Positions 1 through 9,878 of a DNA stretch of 64,000 bases are shown piece after piece (the first letter of the stretch is position 1; each line of letters starts with the position of its first letter). Location of the stretch: contig CBFDBO010000007.1 in assembly GCA_965603075.1 (NCBI GenBank), forward strand, positions 66,743 through 130,742. Direction: 5' to 3'. The notes under the pieces were generated by a model. That model was not told the DNA's origin. It did not search any database and was given only the letters and a program-made list of their open reading frames with translations. A program made the position numbers and the translations under genes. The DNA is from JABJOR01 sp965603075. GTDB lineage: Bacteria > Pseudomonadota > Alphaproteobacteria > Rhodospirillales > Casp-alpha2.

Positions 1-744
1 GTCTACACCGGGGCGGCGTCCCATAGCGATACCAACACCGTCGGTGGCGGCTTGAATGGTTTGGACCCGATTATGAAAGCGAATGGACTGTCGTGCCACA
101 AGGTCACTGTTACCCGAAGTCTCAAGCCAGTTTGACCATTCCGGATTAGGGGCCAGCGCGCACCAAATGATCGTGTGATTAATAAGATCGGCGGGGCTTT
201 TAAGGTCCGGTGAATTTTTTAAATATTCCGGACTGCAAACCGGGAAGACTTCTTCACTCATCAGGAATTCGGTGCGAACCCCGGTCCATGTCCCCGTACC
301 ATACAAGATACCCACATCGACTTCTGGTAACAGAAAATGGGGGTCTTCGTAGGGGGTGACGATATTGATTTCCAAGTCTGGATTTTCAACTTTGAACGAA
401 TTCAGCCGGGGGATCAGCCAGAGAGTTGTCAAACTAGGACAGATCTGCACGCTCAAGGGGGATTGTCCTGTGCTATCGACGACTTCCGTTGTGGCATTGA
501 GCAAATCTGCAATGACACTTTGGATGCGAAGGAGGTAGGACTTACCAGTGGATGTGAGTTCTAGTTCATGATGGCGCCGCACAAATAGTCGGGTTCCCAA
601 TTGGCTCTCTAGCGTGCGCACTTGATGGCTCACCGCTGAAGGGGTTAGACAAAGCTCGTCAGCGGCATGTTGAAAGCTCAAATGCCGGCCAACAGATTCA
701 AAAGCTTTTAAAGCCGCCAGAGACGGTAATCGGCTAACTTTCAT
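1..744 (-). CDS. LysR-family transcriptional regulator (C-terminus beyond window edge)
   Basis: Partial gene: 248 codons are visible from the ATG at 742-744 and the reading frame runs off the left edge without a stop. Residues 4-63 form a typical LysR winged helix-turn-helix, including LSFQHAADELCLTPSAVSHQ and the LFVRR wing. The rest is a LysR substrate-binding domain; the segment LTTLWLIPRLNSF and the late GVGIAMGR resemble the GcvA-like subgroup. Such proteins bind DNA as tetramers and respond to a small-molecule effector, often controlling the neighbouring divergent gene. The gene it controls is not visible here, since the next gene points the same way. The family is certain; the effector is unknown. 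Confidence 0.9.
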   Translation of the reverse strand, partial: MKVSRLPSLAALKAFESVGRHLSFQHAADELCLTPSAVSHQVRTLESQLGTRLFVRRHHELELTSTGKSYLLRIQSVIADLLNATTEVVDSTGQSPLSVQICPSLTTLWLIPRLNSFKVENPDLEINIVTPYEDPHFLLPEVDVGILYGTGTWTGVRTEFLMSEEVFPVCSPEYLKNSPDLKSPADLINHTIIWCALAPNPEWSNWLETSGNSDLVARQSIRFHNRVQTIQAATDGVGIAMGRRPGVD

Positions 745-856
745 GGGACCTCGTGGTATAAATAAAACTTGTTCAGTGTCATTGCTGTATATACGTCACT
801 GGATTTTTTTATGATACCTTCTTTTTAATAATCGCCAAGCCAATATCATCGGTAAG

Positions 857-1783
857 TCATTTATTGTTGCGATGTAACAGCCATATTACGCCACCGGGTA
901 CGCTGATCGCGGCCATAAGTAGCCCGAATAAGATAGAAATGCTAAACGCATCAACCTCTGCAATACCAGCCAATGAAAGGCTCGTCACCATGGCGCTTTC
1001 GCGAACGCCCCACCCCGCAATTGAAATGGGAAGGGTGGAAATAAGAATGGCTGGCGGGACCAGAACCAATGCTTCGGTGACGCTTAAGTCAACACCAAGG
1101 GATTGGGCGCATTGGTACATAAATAAACAGATAAACACATTGCCGGAAATGCCAAATGCTACAGATTTTAGTAAATTTAAGGGCGATAAGAAAAGCGATC
1201 TGGCATCTTCAGCTAATTTTGCAATACCGCGAAAAATTTTCCACTTAAGGAGGCTTTGTGGAAATTTACCCAATTGGGTTAAAACGATGACGCCCATTAT
1301 CATTAGAAGGCTAAGGCCTGGAAAAATGTATTTTGTTGATGTTTTATCGATGGGTAAATCTATGAATGGTTGGACCAATGTAACAAGGAATACGAGTCCA
1401 ACCACCGTTAGGACGCGCTCTAGGATAATACTGTTTACGGCTGTATTGATCGTCGTTCCTGATTTATGTATCACATAAACTCTGACGGCATCACCGCCGA
1501 TGGTTGACGGTAAGGTTTGATTAAAAAACCCGCCCATATATTGAATTTTAAAAATCAATCCGAAATCATACGGTCGATCGATTGCTGATAAGACGATCAT
1601 CCACCGTAGGGTGTTGTTTGCCAAAAGTATTTGAAATATCAATATCGTCAGACTAACTTGCGCCCAATCTAAATCGCTTAGGCGCTCAACAATAAGCCCC
1701 ATTTCCATTTTGGAAATGAGAAACGTTATGAGGGCTGCTGATATGATAAGTTTAAGGGCAAATAATAATATGGTTCGGTTCAT
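857..1783 (-). CDS. UPF0104 / lysylphosphatidylglycerol-synthase-TM-like membrane protein
   Basis: A 308-residue polytopic inner-membrane protein with about eight hydrophobic segments. It carries the two marks of the UPF0104 family: FFNQTLPSTIGGDAVR at residues 86-101 and LPISIAGWGVRE at 251-262. The family includes the membrane part of MprF and many stand-alone proteins next to glycan genes that are thought to move lipid-linked molecules across the membrane; this role is inferred, not shown. It lies 52 bp downstream of another large membrane protein on the same strand, near a glycosyltransferase, so a role in surface polysaccharide or lipid export is plausible. Confidence 0.8.
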   Translation of the reverse strand: MNRTILLFALKLIISAALITFLISKMEMGLIVERLSDLDWAQVSLTILIFQILLANNTLRWMIVLSAIDRPYDFGLIFKIQYMGGFFNQTLPSTIGGDAVRVYVIHKSGTTINTAVNSIILERVLTVVGLVFLVTLVQPFIDLPIDKTSTKYIFPGLSLLMIMGVIVLTQLGKFPQSLLKWKIFRGIAKLAEDARSLFLSPLNLLKSVAFGISGNVFICLFMYQCAQSLGVDLSVTEALVLVPPAILISTLPISIAGWGVRESAMVTSLSLAGIAEVDAFSISILFGLLMAAISVPGGVIWLLHRNNK

Positions 1784-1835
1784 ATTGTTTTATATCTATT
1801 TATAGGGTCACACTATAGATCGACTATATCCTCCA

Positions 1836-3740
1836 TTATTGCAATTTGATAACACGAAATCCCTTTTCACGAAAGATTACGGGGTTTGATTTCTCAAGTG
1901 CTTCTGCACTCTCCATGAAATCTAGATAATTTGGGGCGAGAGCCTGCCACATGGAAAACCTCGTATCACGTTGAAATTCCCAAAACCGTCGGTAATACAG
2001 ACATTGCCCCGGCTCATTGAAATTCCCAATCGCTAGATAGGGAAGAGATAAATCTACCAAATACTTTTTTAAGGCTTCGGGGCCTTTGAAAAGGGGCATG
2101 CCCGGATCTGGGCTAACCACGCCGGGTATATCAATATTGGCGATATTATTTCGTGTGTAGTCCCATGCAAAGGGGTGAAATACCATGGCCAAAATGCCGG
2201 CACCTTCGGGTACTGTAGATTGCATCCGGTCATAGAGATCATGCATATGAGTGCTTAAAATCGGCCTGTCCCAATGGTATGAAATTGTTCGGGTGGTTTT
2301 AACGATCATTGGCGGCATAAGGATGACAGCCACCGAGATTAACACTATGCGGATGGCACGGGAAGAAAGTGTAAGCGTACGCAATACTGTTAGATTACCC
2401 GTGTTATGACGAATGAAGGACATCACGGTTACGATAAGCCCCGCATTTACAAAGGGGGCGACGTAACGATGCAAATTACTGATATCGGATAAGCTGAATG
2501 CAGCCACAATGGCAAATGATGTAACCACCGAAGCTAAACACAGGGATAAGGCAGGTTTTGAATGCTTGTAGATCATCAACATGCAAATGGGGATCCACAT
2601 GAGCACCATGCGGGGCTCAATCATAATATCGACAATAAACCGAAATAACTCAGCGGGGTCCATGCCGGCAGAATAGGCTTCAAATTCTTGCCTGTGGTTT
2701 CCTTTGAACAGGGGGTAGACGGGGGTATTGGATGATAATTGCAAAGTCATCATCCAAGGAATGAGGAGTGCCAAGGACGTTAGGCCCACATGAACCAGCG
2801 AGATTATATAATCCTGAGCATGACGTTTGGTTTTCCACCAGCATAGGAACCAATAAAGTGTAACTGATAATGCCGCCGCCATTAAAAAATGGGGGCGCAA
2901 GGTCGCCGAGGCGGCAACAATCGCGGCTATTAACCACAATACCCTGTAATTGGGGGCCTGGGTGTTATCGGTTAAATCAAGGGTTCTGAATAAAACAATA
3001 AAGATCGCAAGGCCTGTTGCACGGCTAGCACTGTTGAGGAAAGGAAAGGGGAGCAGAGCAATGATCATTAATAATATCGCTGCTTTGATAAGGGGGAGTG
3101 CGTAGTTTAACTTAGGCTCTTGCCATGTTCGGAAATACCCTATGATTAAACCAAAGCATATAAGAACCGCCACACCGCGATCCATCAGATTGGCATTGTT
3201 CTCATCTCCGGTTGTCGCGATTAAGCTTTGCAGAAATGTCTGCCCGCCAAAGCTTGCAATCCTTCGTAAGCTAAACGGGTCCACCAGCGTGCCAGTTTGC
3301 AGCATGCGGGTGATGAAAGGGATATAAGCGATTTCGTCATCGGCGCAGCTGGTGGATTGTAATTGAATGGATTGTGCGTAGAAAAACAACAAAACGATGA
3401 TCAGGCTTGAGCTAATCGCGATCTGGAAGAAGGAAAACTTTGGTAAAACCGGACGATTTCGGTAGAGCGTTATTCCGCCTATTAAGGCCCCAACGACTAT
3501 ATAGGTTATCAATACACTGACAGAAACAAGGGCGAATACATTTAATATCCCGCCAATAATTAAGGTGAGCACCATGCCCCATCCGGATAACAACCCCCAA
3601 TCTATATGTTTTGGAATGATGGTGCTGGTGGGGGTGTAGAGGAAATGATGAACCACTTTCCCCCACCCTGTAAAACTAAGTAAGACGAGCAGACCCCAGA
3701 AAAACATCTGTATAAAGTGCTGGGTAAGGGGATCAAGCAT
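1836..3740 (-). CDS. polytopic membrane protein, GT-C-like (function unknown)
   Basis: A 634-residue protein with roughly a dozen hydrophobic helices and a soluble C-terminal part of about 130 residues. After the fourth or fifth helix there is an acidic loop motif, SCADDEIAYIPF (Asp134-Asp135), followed by a conserved-looking DPFSLRRIASFGGQ. Acidic residues in the first large external loop are typical of GT-C membrane glycosyltransferases using lipid-linked sugars, so that fold is a reasonable guess, but I do not recognise a named family. It lies upstream of the UPF0104 protein on the same strand and is divergent from a GT9 gene. The 237 bp between 3741 and 3977 must hold both promoters; no clear operator is seen there. 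Confidence 0.6.
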   Translation of the reverse strand: MLDPLTQHFIQMFFWGLLVLLSFTGWGKVVHHFLYTPTSTIIPKHIDWGLLSGWGMVLTLIIGGILNVFALVSVSVLITYIVVGALIGGITLYRNRPVLPKFSFFQIAISSSLIIVLLFFYAQSIQLQSTSCADDEIAYIPFITRMLQTGTLVDPFSLRRIASFGGQTFLQSLIATTGDENNANLMDRGVAVLICFGLIIGYFRTWQEPKLNYALPLIKAAILLMIIALLPFPFLNSASRATGLAIFIVLFRTLDLTDNTQAPNYRVLWLIAAIVAASATLRPHFLMAAALSVTLYWFLCWWKTKRHAQDYIISLVHVGLTSLALLIPWMMTLQLSSNTPVYPLFKGNHRQEFEAYSAGMDPAELFRFIVDIMIEPRMVLMWIPICMLMIYKHSKPALSLCLASVVTSFAIVAAFSLSDISNLHRYVAPFVNAGLIVTVMSFIRHNTGNLTVLRTLTLSSRAIRIVLISVAVILMPPMIVKTTRTISYHWDRPILSTHMHDLYDRMQSTVPEGAGILAMVFHPFAWDYTRNNIANIDIPGVVSPDPGMPLFKGPEALKKYLVDLSLPYLAIGNFNEPGQCLYYRRFWEFQRDTRFSMWQALAPNYLDFMESAEALEKSNPVIFREKGFRVIKLQ

Positions 3741-3977
3741 AGAAAAATTTCCACTGGGCTTAGTTGTGTCAGCTCAGTCAGTTGTGACTGTAAAGATAAA
3801 AAGTCGTAATTCATGGTAATATTGGCAATGATATTACACAATATATATAGGGGATGTATATTATATGTATATGATTATAGGGTGAATTTAGATTGAACGG
3901 TGTGACCTTTGTTATAGGGTGAACGCTGTTAAATTTGCCATAGTTGAATAAAGAAATAATCAAGACCGGGTGGAAAT

Positions 3978-5150
3978 ATGAAAACAGAGACTATGCGCAT
4001 TATTGACCGGTATGTCGGCACACCGGTGTGCATAGTGTTGGCATGGCTCTCTGGTTTATTAGTTAGAAAGCCAAAATCAGATACGGTTGTTATTTGTAAG
4101 TTTTTTGGTATTGGCAGCATGTGCCTAAGTTATCCTTTAATTTATGAGCTTAAGAAACAAGGCGTTAGGGTCGTCTATCTGACTTTTACGTCTAACAAAC
4201 CTATGGTGAACTTTTTGGGTGTGGATCGCTGCTTAACGATCAACCCAAAATCAATTCTGACATTTGGATTTGATGTGTTCAGAGTGATTTGGCAATTACG
4301 TCAAATCAGACCAACGGGGTTTTTAAATCTTGAATTTTTCTCACAATTTGCTGCCATCATGTCCGTTCTATCTGGCGCCCCTGTAAGAGCCGGATTCCAC
4401 ATTTTGCATTTGTCTGTTGGTAAGTTATACACACATAAAATCAACTTAAACGTGTATCGATCTGTGAGCGAGAATTATTTGAATGTTGGCCTACTCAGTA
4501 GATTAATTCCGAGCTTTGAGGCGCCAGAGATTTATCCAAATACATTTCATTCTCCCGCAATTACGAAGCTGCCGCTCGATATATTAAAGCGAAATATTTT
4601 GATTAATACAGAAAGCAGCGATACCATTTGGGAGCTTAAATCTTGGGGCAATCATAAATGGTCTCGCTTGATTGAATTACTGCAAGTGAAGTATCCGGAT
4701 CATTCTCTTGTCTTGATTGGAACGTCATCCGTTGAGGAAGCCCATAAAGAAATTATCGCCGGTTTAAAACAAAATACGAATGTTGTTAATGCGGCGGGTT
4801 GTACAAGTTTTGATGAAGTAGTGAATTTAATTAAAGGAACGGATTTATTAATCTCCGTAGATAGCGGACCGCAACACATTAGTGCCTTGCTTAAACGTCC
4901 GACAATTGTCTTGTTTGGACCTGAAACGCCAGTTTTGTTCGGGCATCAATTACCCTGGGTGCGATCAATCCATAAGAACCTTATGTGCAGTCCCTGTCTG
5001 GCAATTTATGGCGCGAAAAAGAGCGTGTTGGATTGTCAGGATAATCAATGCATGAAACAGATCGAACCTGCAGATGTTATGACATTTGTTACTGAATTTC
5101 TACCTATTGCGGATACAAATTTAAGTTATAAGACAGCCAAGATCGGATAG
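3978..5150 (+). CDS. glycosyltransferase family 9 (heptosyltransferase-like)
   Basis: A 390-residue GT-B enzyme of the GT9 (ADP-heptose:LPS heptosyltransferase) family. The C-terminal donor-binding half shows SVDSGPQHISALLKRPTIVL at residues 293-312, with the family Asp-Ser-Gly-Pro at 295-298, followed by LFGP. Near the end a Cys-rich stretch (CSPCLAIYGAKKSVLDCQ, then CMKQI) is also common in GT9. These enzymes add heptose or related sugars to lipopolysaccharide core on the inner face of the membrane. It is divergent from the membrane proteins on its left. The next gene is convergent and only 4 bp away, so it is probably transcribed alone. The sugar donor cannot be read from sequence. Confidence 0.85.
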   Translation: MKTETMRIIDRYVGTPVCIVLAWLSGLLVRKPKSDTVVICKFFGIGSMCLSYPLIYELKKQGVRVVYLTFTSNKPMVNFLGVDRCLTINPKSILTFGFDVFRVIWQLRQIRPTGFLNLEFFSQFAAIMSVLSGAPVRAGFHILHLSVGKLYTHKINLNVYRSVSENYLNVGLLSRLIPSFEAPEIYPNTFHSPAITKLPLDILKRNILINTESSDTIWELKSWGNHKWSRLIELLQVKYPDHSLVLIGTSSVEEAHKEIIAGLKQNTNVVNAAGCTSFDEVVNLIKGTDLLISVDSGPQHISALLKRPTIVLFGPETPVLFGHQLPWVRSIHKNLMCSPCLAIYGAKKSVLDCQDNQCMKQIEPADVMTFVTEFLPIADTNLSYKTAKIG

Positions 5151-5154
5151 GCCA

Positions 5155-6585
5155 TTAATTTACATCAGCCAGTCGTCTTAGTTCAATCTCTGCAGCAGAA
5201 TATTGACGATAGGATGTAATACCCGTCTTTAAAGTTTTTCTGAAATAGTCTTTCGCTAAAATTTTTCTACCATTTAGTAAATGCATTTGTGCAATAAAGA
5301 AATACCCAGCACACTCTCGTTTAAGCTGTGTTAAATGATCTTCGTCAATCATGGCGTTGATAACCTGACTTACCGTTGCTTTGCCGGTGAAGTGTGCCAC
5401 AATTATACCGGGCCACGTGGTGACTGTTTTGTTGGGGGTATAGGCTTCGGGAAATTGTTTTGAAGATGGGTTTACCCGTTTGTAACTCAGATACCCCCAC
5501 AATAAGGCGTAGTCCTTTAAATCCGTTGTGGCCATATCATAAACGGCTTTGAAATCCTGTTCGGCTTCCCGTGGTTTATTATTATATAACTGCAAATACC
5601 CCCGACTAAACAAAGCGTTTACATGCCCAGGGGAGATGTTAATTGCTTGCGTATAATCTTCAATGGCTTGTTCTGGTTGTGCCTTTTGCTCTAATGCCCA
5701 ACCCCGCCCGTAATAGGCATCTGAATAGGATTGTTTTAAATCAATAGCTTGGGTGAAATCATTGATAGCTGCTGGGTATTCTTCTCTTGCGACATAAACC
5801 CAACCGCGCGCTAGATAGTAGGGGGCATTATTCGGATACAGGGCAATCGCTATGGAAAATTCACGAACCGCTTCGCTTGAGCGCCCATGACGGGCATGGA
5901 TTTGAGCAGATTTGAAATGTTCTTCTGCTTGATGAATATCCACAAAATTGATTTGTTGTTGATCTTGTGTGGTAACAGGGATGTTTGGCTTTTCAACAGC
6001 AGCGGGAATTTTTAAAACCTTCTGTTCAGGTTCAGGTTCAGGTTCTGGCACAGGCTCCGGTTCCGGTACAAGCGCCGGTACAGAATCAGTCTCTGGTATT
6101 GGCTCTGGTTCAACTTCAGGTTCTGATATGGGTGACGGTTCCTGAACGGGTTCAGGTTTAAGGTCCGGTTCCGGTACTGGTATAGATTTCGACACAGGTT
6201 CCGGCACGGGTGTAGGCATTGGCACTGACTCAAACTTAGACACTGGCTCCTGCTCAGGCACTGGTTCAGGCTCGGGCTCGGGGTTCTTTTCTATTGTTGG
6301 CTCTATTGGTAGGGCGGGTGGGGCCTCTTCAATTGATGCAATGGTTTGGGGGACTTCTTTTTGGCTGGACCACCAATAATATCCACCAGCTCCAATAAGC
6401 CCAGTCGCGACCAGAGTGAGCAGGGAAACCGTTAAAAATAGTTTCGAGGGTAAGGGGGAGCTGTCTTGATTTGATTGTTCGGATGGTCCCGGTTGTTCCG
6501 GTGCTTCCTGTGCATTGCTCTGAGGAGCAGGCTTGTTTTGCCGCTCAGATTCAGATTTTTTCAATGCATCAAGAATAATTGACAT
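5155..6585 (-). CDS. GspB-like N-terminus fused to Pro/Glu-rich linker and TPR domain
   Basis: A 476-residue protein built from three parts. The start MSIILDALKKSESERQ closely resembles the N-terminus of GspB-type secretion proteins. One transmembrane helix follows at about residues 48-72. Residues about 90-190 are a degenerate Pro-Glu-Pro/Val repeat, like the periplasm-spanning arms of TonB and GspB; its DNA contains hexameric runs of GGTTCA near 6028-6060. From about residue 215 there are at least four tetratricopeptide repeats. It follows the ExeA-like ATPase after 11 bp, so the two are surely one operon and probably one complex: a cytoplasmic ATPase whose partner reaches toward peptidoglycan. 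The TPR fusion in place of the usual GspB C-terminus is unusual. The cargo is unknown. Confidence 0.75.
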   Translation of the reverse strand: MSIILDALKKSESERQNKPAPQSNAQEAPEQPGPSEQSNQDSSPLPSKLFLTVSLLTLVATGLIGAGGYYWWSSQKEVPQTIASIEEAPPALPIEPTIEKNPEPEPEPVPEQEPVSKFESVPMPTPVPEPVSKSIPVPEPDLKPEPVQEPSPISEPEVEPEPIPETDSVPALVPEPEPVPEPEPEPEQKVLKIPAAVEKPNIPVTTQDQQQINFVDIHQAEEHFKSAQIHARHGRSSEAVREFSIAIALYPNNAPYYLARGWVYVAREEYPAAINDFTQAIDLKQSYSDAYYGRGWALEQKAQPEQAIEDYTQAINISPGHVNALFSRGYLQLYNNKPREAEQDFKAVYDMATTDLKDYALLWGYLSYKRVNPSSKQFPEAYTPNKTVTTWPGIIVAHFTGKATVSQVINAMIDEDHLTQLKRECAGYFFIAQMHLLNGRKILAKDYFRKTLKTGITSYRQYSAAEIELRRLADVN

Positions 6586-6596
6586 TAAGAAGCCTG

Positions 6597-8264
6597 TTAT
6601 AAATTAGGATAAAGAACGGGTGCAATGATATCACCAATTTCATTATCAAGATGAATGAGCGTTAGAGGGTCAATCAGACCATCGGATTTTAAAGTGTGAT
6701 CGTGTTTAAATTGATTAATTCTTGCGCGTAGATTCTCGTCATAAACTTCAGGATCATCAACGGCCTCCAACAATTGGGTGTTGATCTTTAACATCCGTTT
6801 TCGAACCCACGATACATCTTTCCCAATCATATTTGGTTGCAGTATTCTGTTATAAAATGGTGGGGGTTGCCATAATAATAATAGAGAGCCGGTAGGAAGA
6901 GATTTAAAGTCTTCCCTTGAAACGATGATCGGCTTTGTTGCGGTTGCTAGGGTCACACTAGCATCGCTCACTTTAACGACCGTAAGGTAACGGCTGTCAC
7001 CATCCTTGGTGACAAGTTCGATCATAAAGGGGCGATTGATTAAATATAGTGAAGGCCAGTTCTCAATAAGCTTACCTTCAAAGGGAAGGCAGGCAAGCCC
7101 CGCTTGTAGCGCATCCTGACAGGATTGAATAACCTGATGAATACCTTTGGTGCTATTCCACTGACCACCCAAGTTGGTGAAGGCGTTTGTATAGGTGTCG
7201 TCTTCACTTAATTTATTTAGAACATCTTGCGGTGAACTTGAAGATGTTCTTGTTGGGGAAGATTGAGAATATAAAAGGTACGACAGGTTTGATTTTATAA
7301 GATTCTGTAGGGGGGGAGAGACGAAAAAAGCAGCCGCCAACACCCCCAGCAATAAAAATACGATTAAAAATTTTGAGCGTGGTTTTGGGGTAAATAAATC
7401 TGGCTCTGACGGTAAAGTCACAGATTGCTGAGTTGATTGCCCCGTTGATTGCCGCGTCTCACCAAGTGTTTCTATGGCGGCGGCGGCGGCAAGTTGTTTT
7501 GTGATCACCGCCTGTCCGGATGCGTAGGCACCCAACAGACATCTTTCGCAAACCGAATTGATTAATCGGGGGATGCCGCGTGTACTGGCATAAATTTCGT
7601 GAAGGACCTCTTCGGTAAATAAATCATCGGGCAAACCCGCGATCTCCGTCCGGTGGAGAATATAGTTTTCCGTTTCTTGTTGGTCCATGGGCTCCAGATG
7701 ATAACGGGCAGAGATACGTTGGGATAATTGGCGTAAGCTAAACTGATCGATGTGGTCTCTGAGCTCTGTCTGACCGATTAAAATAATCTGTAAGAGTTTA
7801 TTACGACTTGTTTCCAAATTGGTGAGCAGGCGAACTTGTTCTAATAATTCGAAACTTAAATTTTGTGCTTCATCGATGATAACAACGGCGCGCCCTCCGG
7901 TGGCATAAAAATCGAGTAAGAAAATATTCAATGCGGCCGTCAGGGTTTTTATACTGGGTTGAAGCCCTGCGATATCCACCCCCAACTCTTCACATATGGT
8001 GGCGAGCAAATCAATTTCTGAAATTCGGGGGTTAAGGCACAACGCTAATTTAACGTCGTCGCTCATTTGTTCTGACATATAACGACACAGCGTTGTCTTA
8101 CCGGTACCGACTTCACCGGTCAGAAGGACAAAACCGTTCCCCCCTTGCACACCAAAAACCAAGTGGGCGAGGGCCTCGGAATGGCGTTTGCTTAGGTAGA
8201 CGTATTTTGGGTCGGGTGTATTGGAGAACGGGTTTTCTTCAATGCCGAAAAATTCTCGATACAT
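6597..8264 (-). CDS. ExeA/GspA-like AAA ATPase with peptidoglycan-binding domain
   Basis: A 555-residue protein. The first 270 residues are an AAA domain of the ExeA/GspA type: start MYREFFGIEENPF, Walker A TGEVGTGKT at 49-57 and Walker B AVVIIDEAQNL with Asp131-Glu132. A single membrane helix lies near residue 300. The periplasmic part ends in a PG_binding_1-like repeat (about 490-555, with IGKDVSWVRKRML and SDGLIDPLTL). In Aeromonas, ExeA with ExeB uses ATP to remodel peptidoglycan for secretin assembly. Here the pair sits beside a complete Tad pilus locus that has its own secretin (CpaC), so helping a secretin through the wall is a natural inference. Similar ATPases also occur in exopolysaccharide/PEP-CTERM loci. 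Confidence 0.85.
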   Translation of the reverse strand: MYREFFGIEENPFSNTPDPKYVYLSKRHSEALAHLVFGVQGGNGFVLLTGEVGTGKTTLCRYMSEQMSDDVKLALCLNPRISEIDLLATICEELGVDIAGLQPSIKTLTAALNIFLLDFYATGGRAVVIIDEAQNLSFELLEQVRLLTNLETSRNKLLQIILIGQTELRDHIDQFSLRQLSQRISARYHLEPMDQQETENYILHRTEIAGLPDDLFTEEVLHEIYASTRGIPRLINSVCERCLLGAYASGQAVITKQLAAAAAIETLGETRQSTGQSTQQSVTLPSEPDLFTPKPRSKFLIVFLLLGVLAAAFFVSPPLQNLIKSNLSYLLYSQSSPTRTSSSSPQDVLNKLSEDDTYTNAFTNLGGQWNSTKGIHQVIQSCQDALQAGLACLPFEGKLIENWPSLYLINRPFMIELVTKDGDSRYLTVVKVSDASVTLATATKPIIVSREDFKSLPTGSLLLLWQPPPFYNRILQPNMIGKDVSWVRKRMLKINTQLLEAVDDPEVYDENLRARINQFKHDHTLKSDGLIDPLTLIHLDNEIGDIIAPVLYPNL

Positions 8265-8325
8265 TCAAATATATGTCCCGTATATGTCGCGTAAGCGTTT
8301 CGTTAAAGCTAGCGTGTAGCCAGCC

Positions 8326-9033
8326 CTACAGTTTTGTTAACCGTTGGAGTCGATTGAGGTCACGGATAACCAGGTTCTTGTGTTTACGCTCGATAATACC
8401 ATCGCGCGCCAAAGAACCAATGGCTTGGGCGACGACCTGTTTGTCCGAACCAACAAAGGAAGCCAGTTCCGCATGGTTGGGTACATTATAGATGATCCAG
8501 TTTTCGCTGCCACTGGTGTCCGGTTGGGCGATACGAATAAGCTCGTTATAGACACGTTGATGCGGGGAAAGCGAGCTCATGACCGTCACACGAGAGTTCA
8601 AATCCCGAATGATGCTGGTAAAACGTTTCAGCATGTTGAACGCAACGATGGGGCTGTTGCGCAAAATCTCTTGGAAATCGGTGCTCGACATTTCAGCAAG
8701 TGACGTGGGTTCAAGAGCCGTTACCTGAGCGGAGCGGAATTTATGATCAATGGCGGAAAGCTCGCCAAAAATTTCACCGGATCCAAGGTCAGCAAGCGAG
8801 ACTTCGATGTCTTTGGTCAACAAATCCATCACCCGGAGACGACCCTCAACAATGAAATACACATTGCTGCCCGTGTCATGGCGATCAACAACTATTTCAT
8901 CTGTTTCGAATTCCAGCCATTTGCACCGGCTTGCAAGATCATCGATGATGTTTTGGGGAACATCTTCAAATAGGGCTATCCCGTTTAATGACCGTGCATT
9001 TTCTGCTTGTTGTTCTGACACCCTGATACTCAC
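8326..9033 (-). CDS. Crp/Fnr-family transcriptional regulator
   Basis: A 235-residue regulator with a cyclic-nucleotide-binding beta-barrel (about 20-130, containing GSNVYFIVEGRLRV and GSGEIFGELSAID), a dimerisation helix and a C-terminal Crp-type helix-turn-helix (ELASFVGSDKQVVAQAIGSL). The GEIFGELS phosphate-binding cassette is kept, so cAMP or cGMP binding is possible. The Cys set of Fnr is absent, so it should not sense oxygen by an iron-sulfur cluster. The start is a GTG at 9031-9033; a second in-frame GTG lies four codons later. It precedes the ExeA/GspB-like genes by 61 bp and may control them or the adjacent pilus genes. A 10-bp palindrome ATACATGTAT lies in the short region upstream. 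Confidence 0.88.
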   Translation of the reverse strand: MSIRVSEQQAENARSLNGIALFEDVPQNIIDDLASRCKWLEFETDEIVVDRHDTGSNVYFIVEGRLRVMDLLTKDIEVSLADLGSGEIFGELSAIDHKFRSAQVTALEPTSLAEMSSTDFQEILRNSPIVAFNMLKRFTSIIRDLNSRVTVMSSLSPHQRVYNELIRIAQPDTSGSENWIIYNVPNHAELASFVGSDKQVVAQAIGSLARDGIIERKHKNLVIRDLNRLQRLTKL

Positions 9034-9131
9034 TCAATTTTTTTGACTAATTATGGTTTATATATCAATTCTTTACATACGTGCAATCAATGTCTTAACA
9101 GTTATATACATGTATGTAATTAATGAGGTCG

Positions 9132-9878
9132 TTAATACGCGCGGAATTGCGAATATATTTTTAAATTTTGTTGCACTGCTTCTTCATCTAGGTCCTTACG
9201 GGCTAAGGCTTCAGCAGATTTTACATCGCCTTTGATGCCATAGAAAAACGCTAGGTTCTGTCGTAACTGCGGACTGTTTCGTGTTAACCTTGGAACCCCG
9301 TTTAATATGGCAATTGCTTTATCAATATCACCTGATAGGGCCGCCGATATGGCCATGTTATTGTAAATAACGGGATTGTCACTGGAAAGGGGGAGGGCCT
9401 GTTCGTATGATGCCTGGGCTTTTGCGAACTCATCAATCAGATCATAGGCAATACCCAATAAGGAATGTACTTCCCAATTATCTGGGGTTTGCGCAACAGC
9501 CTGATTTAGCTTTTCAATGGCCTCTTCTGATTTTCCCAGGGCTATTTTTGTTTTACTATATTCGATAAGATAACGGGTGGATTGATTATCGAGGTAGTCC
9601 GTATTTTCAAGCACGCCAAGGGCTTCGTTCTCAGCGCCGATGTATCTTAGGTTTCTGGCAAGGGCCAACGCAATATCGGGATCATCGGGCACCCGCAGGA
9701 TGAGTTTTTGATAATACTGGATCGCTGATTTATAATCATTGGACCGCTCTGCTGAGAATGCGGCATCAAACAACGTGCTTGTGACGGCGCTTTCATCCTT
9801 TTTGGGCTTCTCTGTGGCACATCCAGCCATTACAGAAAGAGCGAGTAAAAGGGAGAGGCTTAGAAATATGTGTCTCAT
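9132..9878 (-). CDS. tadD: TadD-like TPR outer-membrane lipoprotein
   Basis: A 248-residue protein with a lipoprotein signal peptide ending in the lipobox LSVMAGC, so the mature N-terminus would be Cys19. The rest is tetratricopeptide repeats, with recognisable units such as DYKSAIQYYQKLILRVPDDP and WEVHSLLGIAYDLIDEFAKA. TadD/pilotin-type TPR lipoproteins are standard parts of Tad systems and help the secretin assemble in the outer membrane. The gene is divergent from the TadG-like gene, with 232 bp between the two starts that must hold both promoters. The C-terminal part (DVKSAEALARKDLDEEAVQQN) matches the way TadD proteins usually end. Confidence 0.85.
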   Translation of the reverse strand: MRHIFLSLSLLLALSVMAGCATEKPKKDESAVTSTLFDAAFSAERSNDYKSAIQYYQKLILRVPDDPDIALALARNLRYIGAENEALGVLENTDYLDNQSTRYLIEYSKTKIALGKSEEAIEKLNQAVAQTPDNWEVHSLLGIAYDLIDEFAKAQASYEQALPLSSDNPVIYNNMAISAALSGDIDKAIAILNGVPRLTRNSPQLRQNLAFFYGIKGDVKSAEALARKDLDEEAVQQNLKIYSQFRAY

